From positions 1 to 40,687 of the forward strand of contig CAIUUR010000360.1 of NCBI GenBank assembly GCA_903902345.1: 40,687 nt of DNA, written 5' to 3'. Shown one piece after another: positions 16,367 to 25,396 of the stretch. How positions within the stretch are numbered: the first letter of the stretch is position 1; every line of letters begins with the position of its first letter. The notes below the pieces were generated by a model. It searched no databases and was not told where the DNA came from. It saw only the letters and a program-made list of their open reading frames with translations. The DNA is from an uncultured Geobacteraceae bacterium (lineage in GTDB: Bacteria; Desulfobacterota; Desulfuromonadia; Geobacterales; CAIOGM01). Made by a program: the position numbers and the translations under genes.

Positions 16367-17242
16367 ATGACAACAAGGAACGTACTGAAAACGGGTCTGC
16401 TCGCTGTCGCCCTGCTGGTGGCGGCGTTGGCTACGACGCTGTCGGTTTACGCCGGCGAGGGGAGGCCGATTGCCACGGTGACCATCCCCCCGGCGCCGGA
16501 ACTCTTTGCATCGACTCCCCCGCCGCTGACGGTGACCCAGTGTGGTCAGTGTCATCCCGGAGTTTTCGCCGGACTCAAGGATGAGGGGGGGCGTCACCGT
16601 TTCGATTGTCAGAAGTGTCACGCCACATTCCACTCCTTCAGTCCCAAGAAGATGAACTGGGACGGAATCATGCCCAAGTGCTCTTCCTGTCATGCGGAAC
16701 CCCATGGCAAGGGGATCACTGACTGTGCTTCCTGCCACGTCAACCCTCACACCCCCAAGAAGGTCGCCATGGAGACACGGTTGCTGAACGCCTGTCCCCA
16801 GTGCCATGTTTCACCCAAGGAGCAGCTCGTCAAGTTCCCCAGCAAACATTCTCAGCTTGCCTGCCAGACTTGCCATACCATTCATGGCTATAAGCCCAAC
16901 TGTATCTCCTGCCATACGAAGCCGCACCACGGAGGAGAGGTTGTGGGGCTCTGCACGTCCTGTCATCAGGTGCACAAGCCACGGCAGATCACCTACGGAA
17001 AAGATGCCTCCGCGGCCACCTGCGGTTCCTGTCACGGCAAGGTCTACGCTACCTGGCAGAACAGCCCCAGCAAACACGCCAAGGTCAATTGCGCCGCCTG
17101 CCATCACCTGAAGCATGGGTATGTGCCGCAATGCACCGAGTGTCATGCGGCGCCGCACAAGAAGGAGTTCCTGAGCCGCTACCCCAGATGCCTGACCTGT
17201 CATCTGGATCCCCACAACCCCCCGGCCAAGCAGGTGAAGTAA
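16367..17242 (+). CDS. Secreted 12-haem c-type cytochrome
   Basis: 291 residues from ATG 16367, chosen because GGAGG lies just upstream inside the longer frame. A signal peptide (VLKTGLLAVALLVAALATTL, then SVYAGEG) precedes twelve CxxCH haem sites: CGQCH, CQKCH, CSSCH, CASCH, CPQCH, CQTCH, CISCH, CTSCH, CGSCH, CAACH, CTECH and CLTCH. Additional His residues (HPH, HKP, PHHG) can serve as distal ligands. The spacing, one haem per about 20-24 residues, is that of extended 'wire' cytochromes moving electrons through the periplasm or to the outside in metal reducers. There is no lipobox. It is followed by a strong terminator, so it is probably monocistronic. Its exact partner is unknown. Confidence 0.95.
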   Translation: MTTRNVLKTGLLAVALLVAALATTLSVYAGEGRPIATVTIPPAPELFASTPPPLTVTQCGQCHPGVFAGLKDEGGRHRFDCQKCHATFHSFSPKKMNWDGIMPKCSSCHAEPHGKGITDCASCHVNPHTPKKVAMETRLLNACPQCHVSPKEQLVKFPSKHSQLACQTCHTIHGYKPNCISCHTKPHHGGEVVGLCTSCHQVHKPRQITYGKDASAATCGSCHGKVYATWQNSPSKHAKVNCAACHHLKHGYVPQCTECHAAPHKKEFLSRYPRCLTCHLDPHNPPAKQVK

Positions 17243-17272
17243 CGGTCTCTACGTAGTACGGACGCGGATGAA

Positions 17273-17309
17273 CTGAGACAGCCCGCGAAAGCGGGCTGTC
17301 TCAGCTTTT
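17273..17309 (+). terminator. Rho-independent terminator of the cytochrome gene
   Basis: A perfect 14-bp stem, CTGAGACAGCCCGC with its complement, closes on a GAAA tetraloop and is followed by CTTTT. It lies 31 bases after the cytochrome stop. Confidence 0.9.
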
Positions 17310-17341
17310 GGGTAACGGTTGACGATTAACGGAACTATCCC

Positions 17342-18667
17342 ATGACCGAACTCCTTGTCATCATGACCCTCATTCTCGTCGCCGTGGCGGTGGCGCTCCT
17401 GCTGCTCCTCCTGACCAGGAGCGGTCGGCCCGCCGCCCCCCTGGAGGCCCGTCTGGATACCCTCGCCCGGGGACAGGAACTGCTGGAGCGGACCCTGCGG
17501 GAGGAGTTGGCGCGAAATAGGGAAGAGTCCTCGGCAGGAAGCCGCCAGGGGCGGGAAGAGCTGTCGACCTCCTTCAAGGAGTTCGGTGAGGCGCTGCAGA
17601 AGCGGAGCATCGAGATCGCCCAGTTCCAGAAGGCCCAGCTGGATACCTTTGCCGATCAACTGAAGAACCTCACCGGAAGCACGGAGCAGCGGCTGGAGAA
17701 GCTCAGGGATACGGTGGAGAGCCAACTCCGCCTCATCCAGGAAGATACTGCCGGGAAGTTGGAACTGATGCGGGCCACGGTGGATGAGAAACTGCACCAT
17801 ACCCTGGAGAAACGGCTGGGTGACTCCTTCAAACTGGTGAGCGAACGGCTGGAACTGGTTCAGAAGGGACTGGGGGAGATGCACTCCCTGGCCAGCGGGG
17901 TGGGAGACCTGAAAAAGGTGCTGACCAATGTGAAATGCCGGGGTACGCTGGGGGAGATCCAGTTGGGGAGCCTGCTGGAACAGATTCTTGCCCCGGAACA
18001 GTATGAGACCAATGTGGCCACGAAGAAGGGGAGCGCGGGGCGGGTGGAGTTTGCCGTGAAGCTCCCCGGACGGGACGCCGTCCAGGGGCACACGGTCTGG
18101 CTCCCCCTGGACGCCAAATTTCCCCAGGAAGATTACCTCCGGCTGCTGGAGGCCCAGGAGGAGGGGGATGCGCTGCTGGTGGCCCAGGTGGGGAAGGAGC
18201 TGGAAAGGTCGGTGCGGGAGTCAGCACGATCCATCCGGGACAAATACCTGGCTCCCCCCGACACCACCGACTTCGGCATCATGTTTCTTCCCACCGAAGG
18301 GCTCTACGCCGAGCTCCTCCGCCGTCCCGGACTCTTCGAGAATCTCCAGCGGGAGTACAAGACCATCCTCACCGGTCCCACCACCCTGGCTGCGCTTCTC
18401 AACAGTCTCCAGATGGGGTTTCGTACCCTGGCCATCGAGAAGCGTTCCAGCGAGGTCTGGACCATCCTGGGGGAGGTGAAGAGCGAATTCGCTCTATTTG
18501 GGAGTATCCTGGACAAGACCTCCAAGAAGCTTCAGGAGGCGAGCAACAGTATCGACAGTGCCGCGGTCCGCTCCCGGGCCATCGAGCGAAAACTGCGGGA
18601 GGTTCAGGCGCTCCCCTGCGCTGAAGCTGTTGCGCCGTCAGAGAGCCCGGCTCTTCCCCATGAGTAA
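17342..18667 (+). CDS. rmuC: DNA recombination protein RmuC
   Basis: 441 residues. An N-terminal membrane anchor (LLVIMTLILVAVAVALLLLL) is followed by a long coiled coil (about 35-185) and the RmuC nuclease-like core: LTNVKCRGTLGEIQLGSLLE, LPLDAKFPQEDYLRL, IRDKYLAPPDTTDFGIMFLP and LTGPTTLAALLNSLQMGF. RmuC limits inversions between inverted repeats in E. coli and belongs to the PD-(D/E)xK-like group. Length fits the family. The gene stands alone after the cytochrome terminator and is not linked to other repair genes here. Confidence 0.93.
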   Translation: MTELLVIMTLILVAVAVALLLLLLTRSGRPAAPLEARLDTLARGQELLERTLREELARNREESSAGSRQGREELSTSFKEFGEALQKRSIEIAQFQKAQLDTFADQLKNLTGSTEQRLEKLRDTVESQLRLIQEDTAGKLELMRATVDEKLHHTLEKRLGDSFKLVSERLELVQKGLGEMHSLASGVGDLKKVLTNVKCRGTLGEIQLGSLLEQILAPEQYETNVATKKGSAGRVEFAVKLPGRDAVQGHTVWLPLDAKFPQEDYLRLLEAQEEGDALLVAQVGKELERSVRESARSIRDKYLAPPDTTDFGIMFLPTEGLYAELLRRPGLFENLQREYKTILTGPTTLAALLNSLQMGFRTLAIEKRSSEVWTILGEVKSEFALFGSILDKTSKKLQEASNSIDSAAVRSRAIERKLREVQALPCAEAVAPSESPALPHE

Positions 18668-18817
18668 CGGGGTGAGCCGGTAGTGGGGATCTTTTCCGCT
18701 CAGGCGGGAAGGAAAAAGGATGTCAATAGTTTTGATGAGAGGGTATGCTTGTGCGAAATTCATGGCGGTATCTGCGTTCTTGTGGAGCAGCGGCTGCACC
18801 TTCAGAGGAGATGACCA

Positions 18818-19483
18818 ATGAAATCAGTAGCTGGAATTACCGGACGAGCCATGGCATCGGTCCGATTACTGCGGTTCGTTCCGGTTGCCGTGGCGGCGTT
18901 TCTGCTGACGGCCTGCGCCACCACTTCCATGGTGGACAGCTGGCGTGATCCCAACTACAGTGGGAAGGGGTTCCACAACTTTCTCGTGGTGGGGATTACC
19001 AAAGATCCGGGAGTCAGGCGGGTCTTTGAGGACATCTTTACCGCCGAGCTGAGAAGCCGCGGTCTGCAGGCCACCGCCAGTTATTCAGTCACCCCCCAGG
19101 AAGAGCCGGTTACCAGGGAACTCCTGGCACAGGCGGTGAAGAAGACCGGGGCCGACGCCGTTATCACGACTCGGGTTGTGGATATCCAGCAGCGGGCGAC
19201 GGTAACACCCGGCTACGTGGAAACGTACGGTCCCGGTTCCTATTCCCATCGCTATCCCCAGCGGGATCTCTACTCCTACTATGGTGCTTCCCAGATCATC
19301 CAACCCCCCACCGTCCAGAGTTACGAGGTGGCGACCCTGGAGACCGTCCTCTTCCAGGTCGTGGATAGCGCCATGATCTGGTCGGGGACCTCCACGACCT
19401 TCGAGACGAAGCAGGCCGTTACCGTCAGCAAGGATCTTTCAAGACTCATCATCCAGAGCCTGATGAAGGCGGGGCTGATCTGA
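18818..19483 (+). CDS. DUF4136 family lipoprotein
   Basis: 221 residues. A basic start and hydrophobic stretch end in the lipobox LLTAC (FLLTACATTSMVDSW), so the mature protein is lipid-anchored at the Cys. The following FHNFLVVGITKDPGVRRVFE, DIFTAELRSRG, then AVKKTGADAVITTRVVD and a late MIWSGTSTTFE fit the DUF4136 pattern, in which a beta-rich periplasmic domain follows the lipid anchor. The function of the family is unknown. A tyrosine/serine-rich YGPGSYSHRYPQRDLYSYYG insertion sits in the middle. The ATG is preceded by GAGGAG. The neighbour downstream is convergent. Confidence 0.82.
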   Translation: MKSVAGITGRAMASVRLLRFVPVAVAAFLLTACATTSMVDSWRDPNYSGKGFHNFLVVGITKDPGVRRVFEDIFTAELRSRGLQATASYSVTPQEEPVTRELLAQAVKKTGADAVITTRVVDIQQRATVTPGYVETYGPGSYSHRYPQRDLYSYYGASQIIQPPTVQSYEVATLETVLFQVVDSAMIWSGTSTTFETKQAVTVSKDLSRLIIQSLMKAGLI

Positions 19484-19509
19484 AAAAGGAGCAGGAACAA
19501 CCGGGGGGG

Positions 19510-19959
19510 TCAGAGGTCGAGGATCATGGCGTTTTCGTCGCAGTCGGGAAACTTGACGCACTTGACGCAATCCCCCCAGACCTTGTGGGGGAGTTCGGAT
19601 TTGTCCACCAACCGGAAACCGAATCGGGCGAAGAACTCCGGTTTATAGGTGAGACAGAAGATTCGTTTCAACCCCAGTTCGCGGGCCTCATTGATGCACG
19701 CATACACGACCTGGCTCCCGATCCCTTTTCTCCCCGCATTCTCCGAAACCGCCACGGAGCGGACCTCCGCCAGGTCGTCCCAGACGATATGGAGAGCCGA
19801 TACCCCCAGGATGGCGCCATCCTCCTCGACAACGTAGAAGTCGCGGAGCGCTTCATACAGTTCCGACAGGGAGCGGGAGAGCATATCCCCCCGGGAGGCG
19901 AAGTGGGTGAGGAGTTTCTGGATGGGCTTGACGTCGGCGATGCGGGCCTTGCGGATCAT
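19510..19959 (-). CDS. GNAT N-acetyltransferase (short ArgA-like)
   Basis: 149 residues of a GNAT fold: RKARIADVKPIQKLL at the start, the acetyl-CoA binding loop VAVSENAGRKGIGSQVV, and FARFGFRLVDKSELPHKVW near the end. The C-terminal VWGDCVKCVKFPDCDENAM resembles the single-domain N-acetylglutamate synthases (short ArgA) known in some bacteria, so a role in arginine synthesis is plausible but not proven from sequence. The ATG overlaps the recN stop in an ATGA, so the two are translationally coupled, and it is the last gene of nadK-recN-GNAT. Only 26 bases separate it from the convergent lipoprotein gene. Confidence 0.8.
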   Translation of the reverse strand: MIRKARIADVKPIQKLLTHFASRGDMLSRSLSELYEALRDFYVVEEDGAILGVSALHIVWDDLAEVRSVAVSENAGRKGIGSQVVYACINEARELGLKRIFCLTYKPEFFARFGFRLVDKSELPHKVWGDCVKCVKFPDCDENAMILDL

Positions 19960-21632
19960 GCTGCTCTCCCTTTACTCGTTACATTTTCTATCATTTCCCG
20001 TGCATGGTTTCGGGTGGTCTCGGTGATGGTGATTCCCCCCAGCATCCGGGCCAGTTCCTCGATGCGGGCGGCGTCATCCAGGGGAACCACCGTGGTGGAG
20101 CTCCGTCCACCCTCCACCTTTTTCCTGACCCGGAAGTGGTGCTCTGCGTAGACCGCCACCTGGGGGAGGTGGGTAATGCAGAGGACCTGCTGTCCCCCGG
20201 CGACCTTCCGTAGTTTTTCTCCCACCAGGGCCGAAACGGCGCCGCCGATGCCGGTATCCACTTCGTCGAAGATGAGGGTGGGGACATCGCTCTCGGGATG
20301 GAGCTGTTTCAACGCCAGCATGAGACGGGAGAGTTCGCCGCCGGAGGCGATGCGAGCCAGTGGGCGGGGCGGCTCTCCCGGGTTGGGGGCGAAGAGGAAT
20401 TCCACCCGGTCCAGACCGGTGGGACCCGGTTCGTCAAGAGGGGTAAGGTCGGGGAGGAAGAGGGCGTTTTTCATGGCTAGGTCGTGGAGTTGACCGGTCA
20501 TTGCTGCCGAAAGCCTGACGGCTGCTTCCCGACGGCGAGCCGTAAGTTCCTCTCCCTGACGTCGCAGTTCAACTGCCAGTTCGTCCCGCCGTCCTTCCAA
20601 CTCCTCCCGGTTTTCCCCCCCATGGAGGAGCTCCTCCCGCTCTTCGTCGATTTTTACCTTGAGGGTCAGGATCTCCTCTACCGTCGCCCCATACTTTCGT
20701 TTCAGGGTTCGGATACTGTTGAGTCGGTCATCAACACTCTGGAGGCGAAGCGGGTCGGCCTCCACCCGTGTCGCATAATCCCGCAACGCCAGGGCGGTAT
20801 CCTCAAGGAGGAGCGCGGCTTCGGCCAGGGAGGCGTCCAGGGGGAGGAGTCGCGGGTCCACTCCGGCGCAGTCGGTCAGATTACGGCGGATCTCACCAAG
20901 GCGGGCGAGGAGAGCGCCATCATCGCCGTAGAGGCGGGCAAAGGCGCCGTTGGTCCCCTGGAGGAGCCGCTCGGCATGGGCCAGAAGCTCCCGTTCCTGT
21001 TCCAGCTCTTCCTCCTCTCCCGCCAGAGGGGCCACCGCGGCGATCTCCTGGGACTGAAAGGTGAGAAGGTCCAGCCGCCGGGCCGATGCCTGACCGTCCT
21101 TTTCCCGGGAGCGGAGTTCGGTGACGATCAGCTGGTATCGGGTATAGAGCCCGGTGTAGCTGCTCAGGAGCGGAGCCAGACGCCCGAAACCGTCCAGTAA
21201 TTCCTGATGGTTTCCCAGACGAAGGAGGGTTTGGGACTCGTGCTGGCCGTAGATGTTGATGAGTCGGGGGGCCACTGCCGCCAGTTGGGCCGTGGTGGCC
21301 AGCGAGCCGTTCAAATAGACCCGGTTTCTGCCGGCGCGGCTCACGATCCTCTTGACGATGAGCTCTCCTTCCGTCTCGATCCCCGATTCCGCCAGCTCCG
21401 CAGCCACTTGGGGAGCCTCCGCCAGACTGAAGAGCGCCTCCACCTGGGCCTCGTCCTCACCGCTCCGGATCAGTTCCGTGGAGGCGCGTCCCCCCAGAAT
21501 CAGGTTCACCGCGTCGATGATGATGGACTTCCCCGCTCCGGTCTCCCCGGTGAGGATGTTCAGCCCCGGCTGGAAGGTCACCTGGAGGGTGTCGATGATG
21601 GCGATATTCTTGATGGCAAGGTCTATAAGCAT
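19956..21632 (-). CDS. recN: DNA repair protein RecN
   Basis: 558 residues from ATG 21632. Walker A is GETGAGKS (29-36). A long coiled-coil middle (ESQTLLRLGNHQELLDGFG onward) separates it from the signature IASGGELSRLMLALK and Walker B TLIFDEVDTGIGG, in the SMC-like order of RecN. RecN organises broken DNA ends during recombination repair. Length matches the family (about 553-560). Start: ATG 21632 directly precedes the conserved LIDLAIKNIAIID; an extension to a TTG at 21647 would be encoded by repeat sequence. There is no good ribosome binding site, because the mRNA just upstream is the heptamer array. It is downstream of nadK, a common bacterial arrangement. Confidence 0.95.
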   Translation of the reverse strand: MLIDLAIKNIAIIDTLQVTFQPGLNILTGETGAGKSIIIDAVNLILGGRASTELIRSGEDEAQVEALFSLAEAPQVAAELAESGIETEGELIVKRIVSRAGRNRVYLNGSLATTAQLAAVAPRLINIYGQHESQTLLRLGNHQELLDGFGRLAPLLSSYTGLYTRYQLIVTELRSREKDGQASARRLDLLTFQSQEIAAVAPLAGEEEELEQERELLAHAERLLQGTNGAFARLYGDDGALLARLGEIRRNLTDCAGVDPRLLPLDASLAEAALLLEDTALALRDYATRVEADPLRLQSVDDRLNSIRTLKRKYGATVEEILTLKVKIDEEREELLHGGENREELEGRRDELAVELRRQGEELTARRREAAVRLSAAMTGQLHDLAMKNALFLPDLTPLDEPGPTGLDRVEFLFAPNPGEPPRPLARIASGGELSRLMLALKQLHPESDVPTLIFDEVDTGIGGAVSALVGEKLRKVAGGQQVLCITHLPQVAVYAEHHFRVRKKVEGGRSSTTVVPLDDAARIEELARMLGGITITETTRNHAREMIENVTSKGRAA

Positions 21633-21640
21633 GAAGGCTC

Positions 21641-21791
21641 GGTTCAAGGTTCAAGGTTCAAGGTTCAAGGTTCAAGGTTCAAGGTTCAAGGTTCAAGGTT
21701 CAAGGTTCAAGGTTCACAGGTTCAGGGTTCACAGGTTCAAGGTTCCAGGGGGCAGAGTTTGCTCGTAACCTTGAACCTATGAACCTTGAAC
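21641..21791. repeat. GGTTCAA heptanucleotide tandem array
   Basis: Ten perfect copies of GGTTCAA run from 21641 to 21710. Degenerate 7/8-base units (GGTTCAC, AGGTTCAG, GGTTCCA) continue to about 21747. At 21766-21791 the same word returns in inverted orientation (AACCTTGAACC, GAACCTTGAA), so the transcript could fold back on itself. The array fills most of the 164-base gap between nadK and recN, inside a probable operon. Confidence 0.95.
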
Positions 21792-21796
21792 AGTAT

Positions 21797-22651
21797 TTAA
21801 CGTTCTCCCCACTTCAGCTTGGCCCGGAGGACCTGGAAGAAGTCGCGGTTGACGGAGGTGACCAGACGAGTCTTGCTCACTGCCTTCATGATCCGAACGA
21901 CATCCCCCATCTTCATCTCCACTCCCACCTGGCCGTCCAGGGTGAGGTAGACATCCTCATGCTGGGATCTGAGGATCAGGGTGACCTCGGCGTTCCGGTC
22001 GACGACGATGGGGCGGTTGGTCAGGGTATGAGGACAGATGGGGGTAATGACGATGCAATCCAGGGAGGGGTGGATGATCGGGCCGTTGGCGGAGAGGCAG
22101 TACCCGGTGGAACCGGTGGGACTGGAGATGATGAGACCGTCGGCCTTGAAGGTGGTGAGGTAGTGGCCGTTGACGGTGGCTTCCAGGTCGATGATCCGGG
22201 CCAGAGCCCCCTTGTTGATGACCGCGTCATTGAGCACCCGGTGTTCGGCGACGACCTGGCCTCCCCGCTCTATGGTCACGTGGAGCATCATCCGCTCGGT
22301 GGTCTGGTATGCTCCGGCTAGGCAGGCCTCCAGGGCGGGATAAAGTTCGTCCACGGTGATCTCGGTGAGAAACCCCAGACTCCCCAGGTTAATCCCCAGA
22401 ATGGGAACTCGCCGGTCCCCCACCAGGCGGGCGACGGAGATGAGGGTGCCATCCCCTCCCAGGACCACCACCAAGTCGGCTTCCCCCGGAATATCCTCGT
22501 CCGCAATGCCGCTGGGCCACGCCAGATGACGGGCCAGGTGCGCTTCCACCAGCGGTTCGCACCCCCGGGCCACCAGCCACGGAATCAGTTCGCCGGCCAC
22601 CACTTGGCAGCGGGGATCGTGAACCTTGGCGAAGAGCGCAATTTTTTTCAT
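21797..22651 (-). CDS. nadK: NAD kinase
   Basis: 284 residues with the NAD kinase signature [16 protein letters not shown] (GGDGT at 65-69), followed by [17 protein letters not shown], then [15 protein letters not shown], and the NAD-binding [17 protein letters not shown]. It transfers phosphate from ATP to NAD to make NADP in the cytoplasm. Length and order are normal. It is divergent from glgP across about 107 bases and is the first gene of nadK-recN-GNAT. Confidence 0.96.
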   Translation of the reverse strand: MKKIALFAKVHDPRCQVVAGELIPWLVARGCEPLVEAHLARHLAWPSGIADEDIPGEADLVVVLGGDGTLISVARLVGDRRVPILGINLGSLGFLTEITVDELYPALEACLAGAYQTTERMMLHVTIERGGQVVAEHRVLNDAVINKGALARIIDLEATVNGHYLTTFKADGLIISSPTGSTGYCLSANGPIIHPSLDCIVITPICPHTLTNRPIVVDRNAEVTLILRSQHEDVYLTLDGQVGVEMKMGDVVRIMKAVSKTRLVTSVNRDFFQVLRAKLKWGER

Positions 22652-22758
22652 CGTTTATCCCCGAATTGTGCTATAAAGTCCCCGTTTATTATCATACCCG
22701 CGGCGGCATGTCCAATGGATTTGCAGCCGGACCAGCCCTGCCGCGCCCTGAGGAGAAC

Positions 22759-25290
22759 ATGAGTACTGAACCCCTGGACATGATCAACGAAGCCGCCGAG
22801 CTTGACGATTTCATGAATATCATCAAGAAGTTCCTGGAACACCTGGAGTACTCTCTGGGGAAGGACAAGTACTCCGCCTCCAATTTCGACTTCTATAACT
22901 CCCTTGCCTATGCCGTGCGGGACCGGATGGTGGAGCGGTGGTTGGACACCCAGCAAACCTATCACAGCGAAAATCCCAAGCGGGTTTATTATCTCTCTAT
23001 GGAATTTCTCATGGGGCGAACTCTGGTAAATTCTCTCATCAACCTGGATCTCTTCCATCAGTTTCGCGAAGCGTTGGAGTCTCTGGGTTACAATTTTGAT
23101 GAACTGGTGGATGAGGAGCATGACGCCGGTTTGGGGAACGGCGGTCTCGGCCGACTGGCGGCCTGCTTCCTTGATTCCATGGCGACTCTGGCACTCCCGG
23201 CCTACGGCTACGGTATCCGCTACGAATACGGCATCTTTGCCCAGAAGATCGTGGATGGCGCCCAGGTGGAGGTGCCGGACAACTGGCTCCGCTATCGTAA
23301 TCCATGGGAATTCGACCGGCAACGTCACTGCCATCCCATCCGTTTCTTCGGCCGGGTGGTGACCTGCGTGGATGCGGGGGGCGTCATTCGCCATGACTGG
23401 GTGGACACCGAGGAGGTTGTTGCTCTCGCCTATGATACTCCGGTCCCCGGTTACGGCACCAGCACCGTTAATACCCTCCGTCTCTGGAGCGCCAAGGCAT
23501 CCCGTGAGTTCGATCTCCAGTTCTTCAATCGGGGAGATTATATCCGGGCCGTGGAGGAGAAAGCGGCTACGGAGAACATCTCCAAGGTTCTCTATCCGGC
23601 GGATGATGTCCGGGAAGGGAAAGAGCTCCGGCTGAAGCAGGAATATTTCCTCTCCGCCGCCACCCTGGCTGATATCATGGATCGGTTCCGAAAACATTGC
23701 GGCGACTGGCGGCAGCTTCCCGATCAGGCGGCCATTCAGTTGAACGATACCCATCCGGCTCTGGCCATTCCCGAGATGATGCGGGTCCTCCTGGATCTGG
23801 AGCATCTGGATTGGGATACGGCCTGGGATATCACCGTCAAGACGTTCGCCTACACCAACCATACGGTACTCCCCGAGGCGTTGGAGCGATGGCCGGTCTG
23901 GATGGTGGGGAATCTTCTCCCCCGGCATCTGCAGATCATCTTCGATATCAACGAGAAGTTTCTGGCCGCGGTGCGGCTCCGCTTTCCCGGCGACCTGGGA
24001 AGGCTGGCCCGGATGTCCATCATCGAGGAGCATGGTGAGAAGAAGGTGTGCATGGCCCACCTGGCCATCGTGGGGAGTCACTCGGTGAACGGAGTCTCGG
24101 CTCTCCATTCCGATATCATCAAGAGGGATGTGTTTCGGGAATTCTACGAGATGTTTCCCGAGAGGTTCAACAACAAGACCAACGGTATAACCCCCCGGCG
24201 CTGGCTCATGGCCTGTAACCCGACCCTGGCGGCGCTGGTGTCGGATACCGTCGGCTCCAACTGGGTGACCAATCTGGACCTGCTGCGCGGCCTGGAGGTG
24301 GAGCTGGATAATCCCGCCTTCATCGCCCGGTGGCGCAAGGTGAAGCGGGACAACAAGCTCCTGTTGGCAGCCTATATCAAGGAGCATAACGGGGTGGAGG
24401 TGGACCCCGACTCTCTCTTCGACTGTCAGGTGAAGCGGCTTCACGAATACAAGCGGCAGCTTCTCAACGTACTGCACGTCATCACCCTCTACAATCGGAT
24501 CAAGGCGGATCCTCAAGCTGTGGTGACTCCCCGTACGATCATTTTTGGCGGCAAGGCGGCGCCGGCCTATCAGATGGCCAAACTGATCATCCGGCTCATC
24601 AGCGCCGTGGGGGATCTGGTGAACAACGACCCCGATGTGGCGGGGCGGATCAAGGTCGTTTTTCTGGCCAACTACAGCGTCTCCCTGGCGGAGAAGATCT
24701 TTCCCGCTTCCGACCTTTCCGAGCAGATCTCCACTGCGGGGACCGAGGCCTCGGGCACCGGAAACATGAAGTTTGCTCTCAACGGGGCGCTCACCATCGG
24801 CACTCTGGACGGGGCCAACGTGGAGATGCGGGAGGAGGTGGGTGACGAGAATTTCTTCATCTTCGGCCTCACCACCGACGAGGTTAACGAACTGAAGAAA
24901 CAGGGATACCGCCCGCGGGAATATTACGAGAAGTATCCGGAGCTGAAGCAGGTCCTGGATATGATCGGCGGCGGCGCCTTTTCTCCCCAGCAGCGGGACC
25001 TCTTCGCCCCCATCGTCAACTCGCTGTTAAACAACGACCAGTATCTCCTCTGCGCCGATTATACCTCCTATGTCGCCTGTCAGGAGCGGGTGGCCGAACT
25101 CTACCGGGATCAGGAAGCCTGGATCAGGATGGCGATTCTCAACACCGCACGCATGGGAAAATTCTCCAGCGACCGGAGCATTGCCGAATATGCCGCGGAG
25201 ATCTGGGACGTCAAGCCGGTTCAGGTGAACGAATTCCAGGGGTATCATAAGAAAGGGCAGGAGATCCCCCACCTTCCCGGGCACACCTAA
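22759..25290 (+). CDS. glgP: Glycogen/starch/alpha-glucan phosphorylase
   Basis: 843 residues from ATG 22759, chosen because GAGGAG lies just upstream; in-frame codons before it read through leader sequence. Phosphorylase hallmarks: [17 protein letters not shown] near the start, [64 protein letters not shown], and the pyridoxal-phosphate site [14 protein letters not shown] with Lys671. It releases glucose-1-phosphate from storage glucan. Length is normal. It stands alone upstream of a long-loop terminator. Confidence 0.96.
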   Translation: MSTEPLDMINEAAELDDFMNIIKKFLEHLEYSLGKDKYSASNFDFYNSLAYAVRDRMVERWLDTQQTYHSENPKRVYYLSMEFLMGRTLVNSLINLDLFHQFREALESLGYNFDELVDEEHDAGLGNGGLGRLAACFLDSMATLALPAYGYGIRYEYGIFAQKIVDGAQVEVPDNWLRYRNPWEFDRQRHCHPIRFFGRVVTCVDAGGVIRHDWVDTEEVVALAYDTPVPGYGTSTVNTLRLWSAKASREFDLQFFNRGDYIRAVEEKAATENISKVLYPADDVREGKELRLKQEYFLSAATLADIMDRFRKHCGDWRQLPDQAAIQLNDTHPALAIPEMMRVLLDLEHLDWDTAWDITVKTFAYTNHTVLPEALERWPVWMVGNLLPRHLQIIFDINEKFLAAVRLRFPGDLGRLARMSIIEEHGEKKVCMAHLAIVGSHSVNGVSALHSDIIKRDVFREFYEMFPERFNNKTNGITPRRWLMACNPTLAALVSDTVGSNWVTNLDLLRGLEVELDNPAFIARWRKVKRDNKLLLAAYIKEHNGVEVDPDSLFDCQVKRLHEYKRQLLNVLHVITLYNRIKADPQAVVTPRTIIFGGKAAPAYQMAKLIIRLISAVGDLVNNDPDVAGRIKVVFLANYSVSLAEKIFPASDLSEQISTAGTEASGTGNMKFALNGALTIGTLDGANVEMREEVGDENFFIFGLTTDEVNELKKQGYRPREYYEKYPELKQVLDMIGGGAFSPQQRDLFAPIVNSLLNNDQYLLCADYTSYVACQERVAELYRDQEAWIRMAILNTARMGKFSSDRSIAEYAAEIWDVKPVQVNEFQGYHKKGQEIPHLPGHT

Positions 25291-25305
25291 TCGAATGATC
25301 ATTTG

Positions 25306-25323
25306 ACAGGATGTACAGGATGT
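25306..25323. repeat. Direct 9-base repeat ACAGGATGT x2
   Basis: Two abutting copies of ACAGGATGT sit just after glgP, followed by related words (GATGAACAGGA). Similar 'ACAGGAT' strings are common intergenic clutter in environmental bacterial genomes. Confidence 0.6.
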
Positions 25324-25331
25324 ATGAAGAT

Positions 25332-25384
25332 GAACAGGAATCGAGCTTCACAATTTTGTGGCGTTTGATTCCTGTTCGTTTTTT
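25332..25384 (+). terminator. glgP terminator
   Basis: The perfect 11-bp stem GAACAGGAATC / GATTCCTGTTC (25332-25342 and 25367-25377) encloses a 24-base loop that itself contains a CACAA/TTGTG hairpin. GTTTTTT follows. It ends 12 bases before rarA. Confidence 0.75.
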
Positions 25385-25396
25385 GGAGTTTTGCCC

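Noticed and set aside
21641-21791. Heptamer array considered as a CRISPR
   Set aside because: Units are 7 bases with no spacers, and no cas gene is present; it is a simple tandem repeat.
22648-24516. 622-codon reverse frame across glgP
   Set aside because: It lies opposite a glycogen phosphorylase with all signature motifs; its composition is that of a shadow and no family is recognisable.
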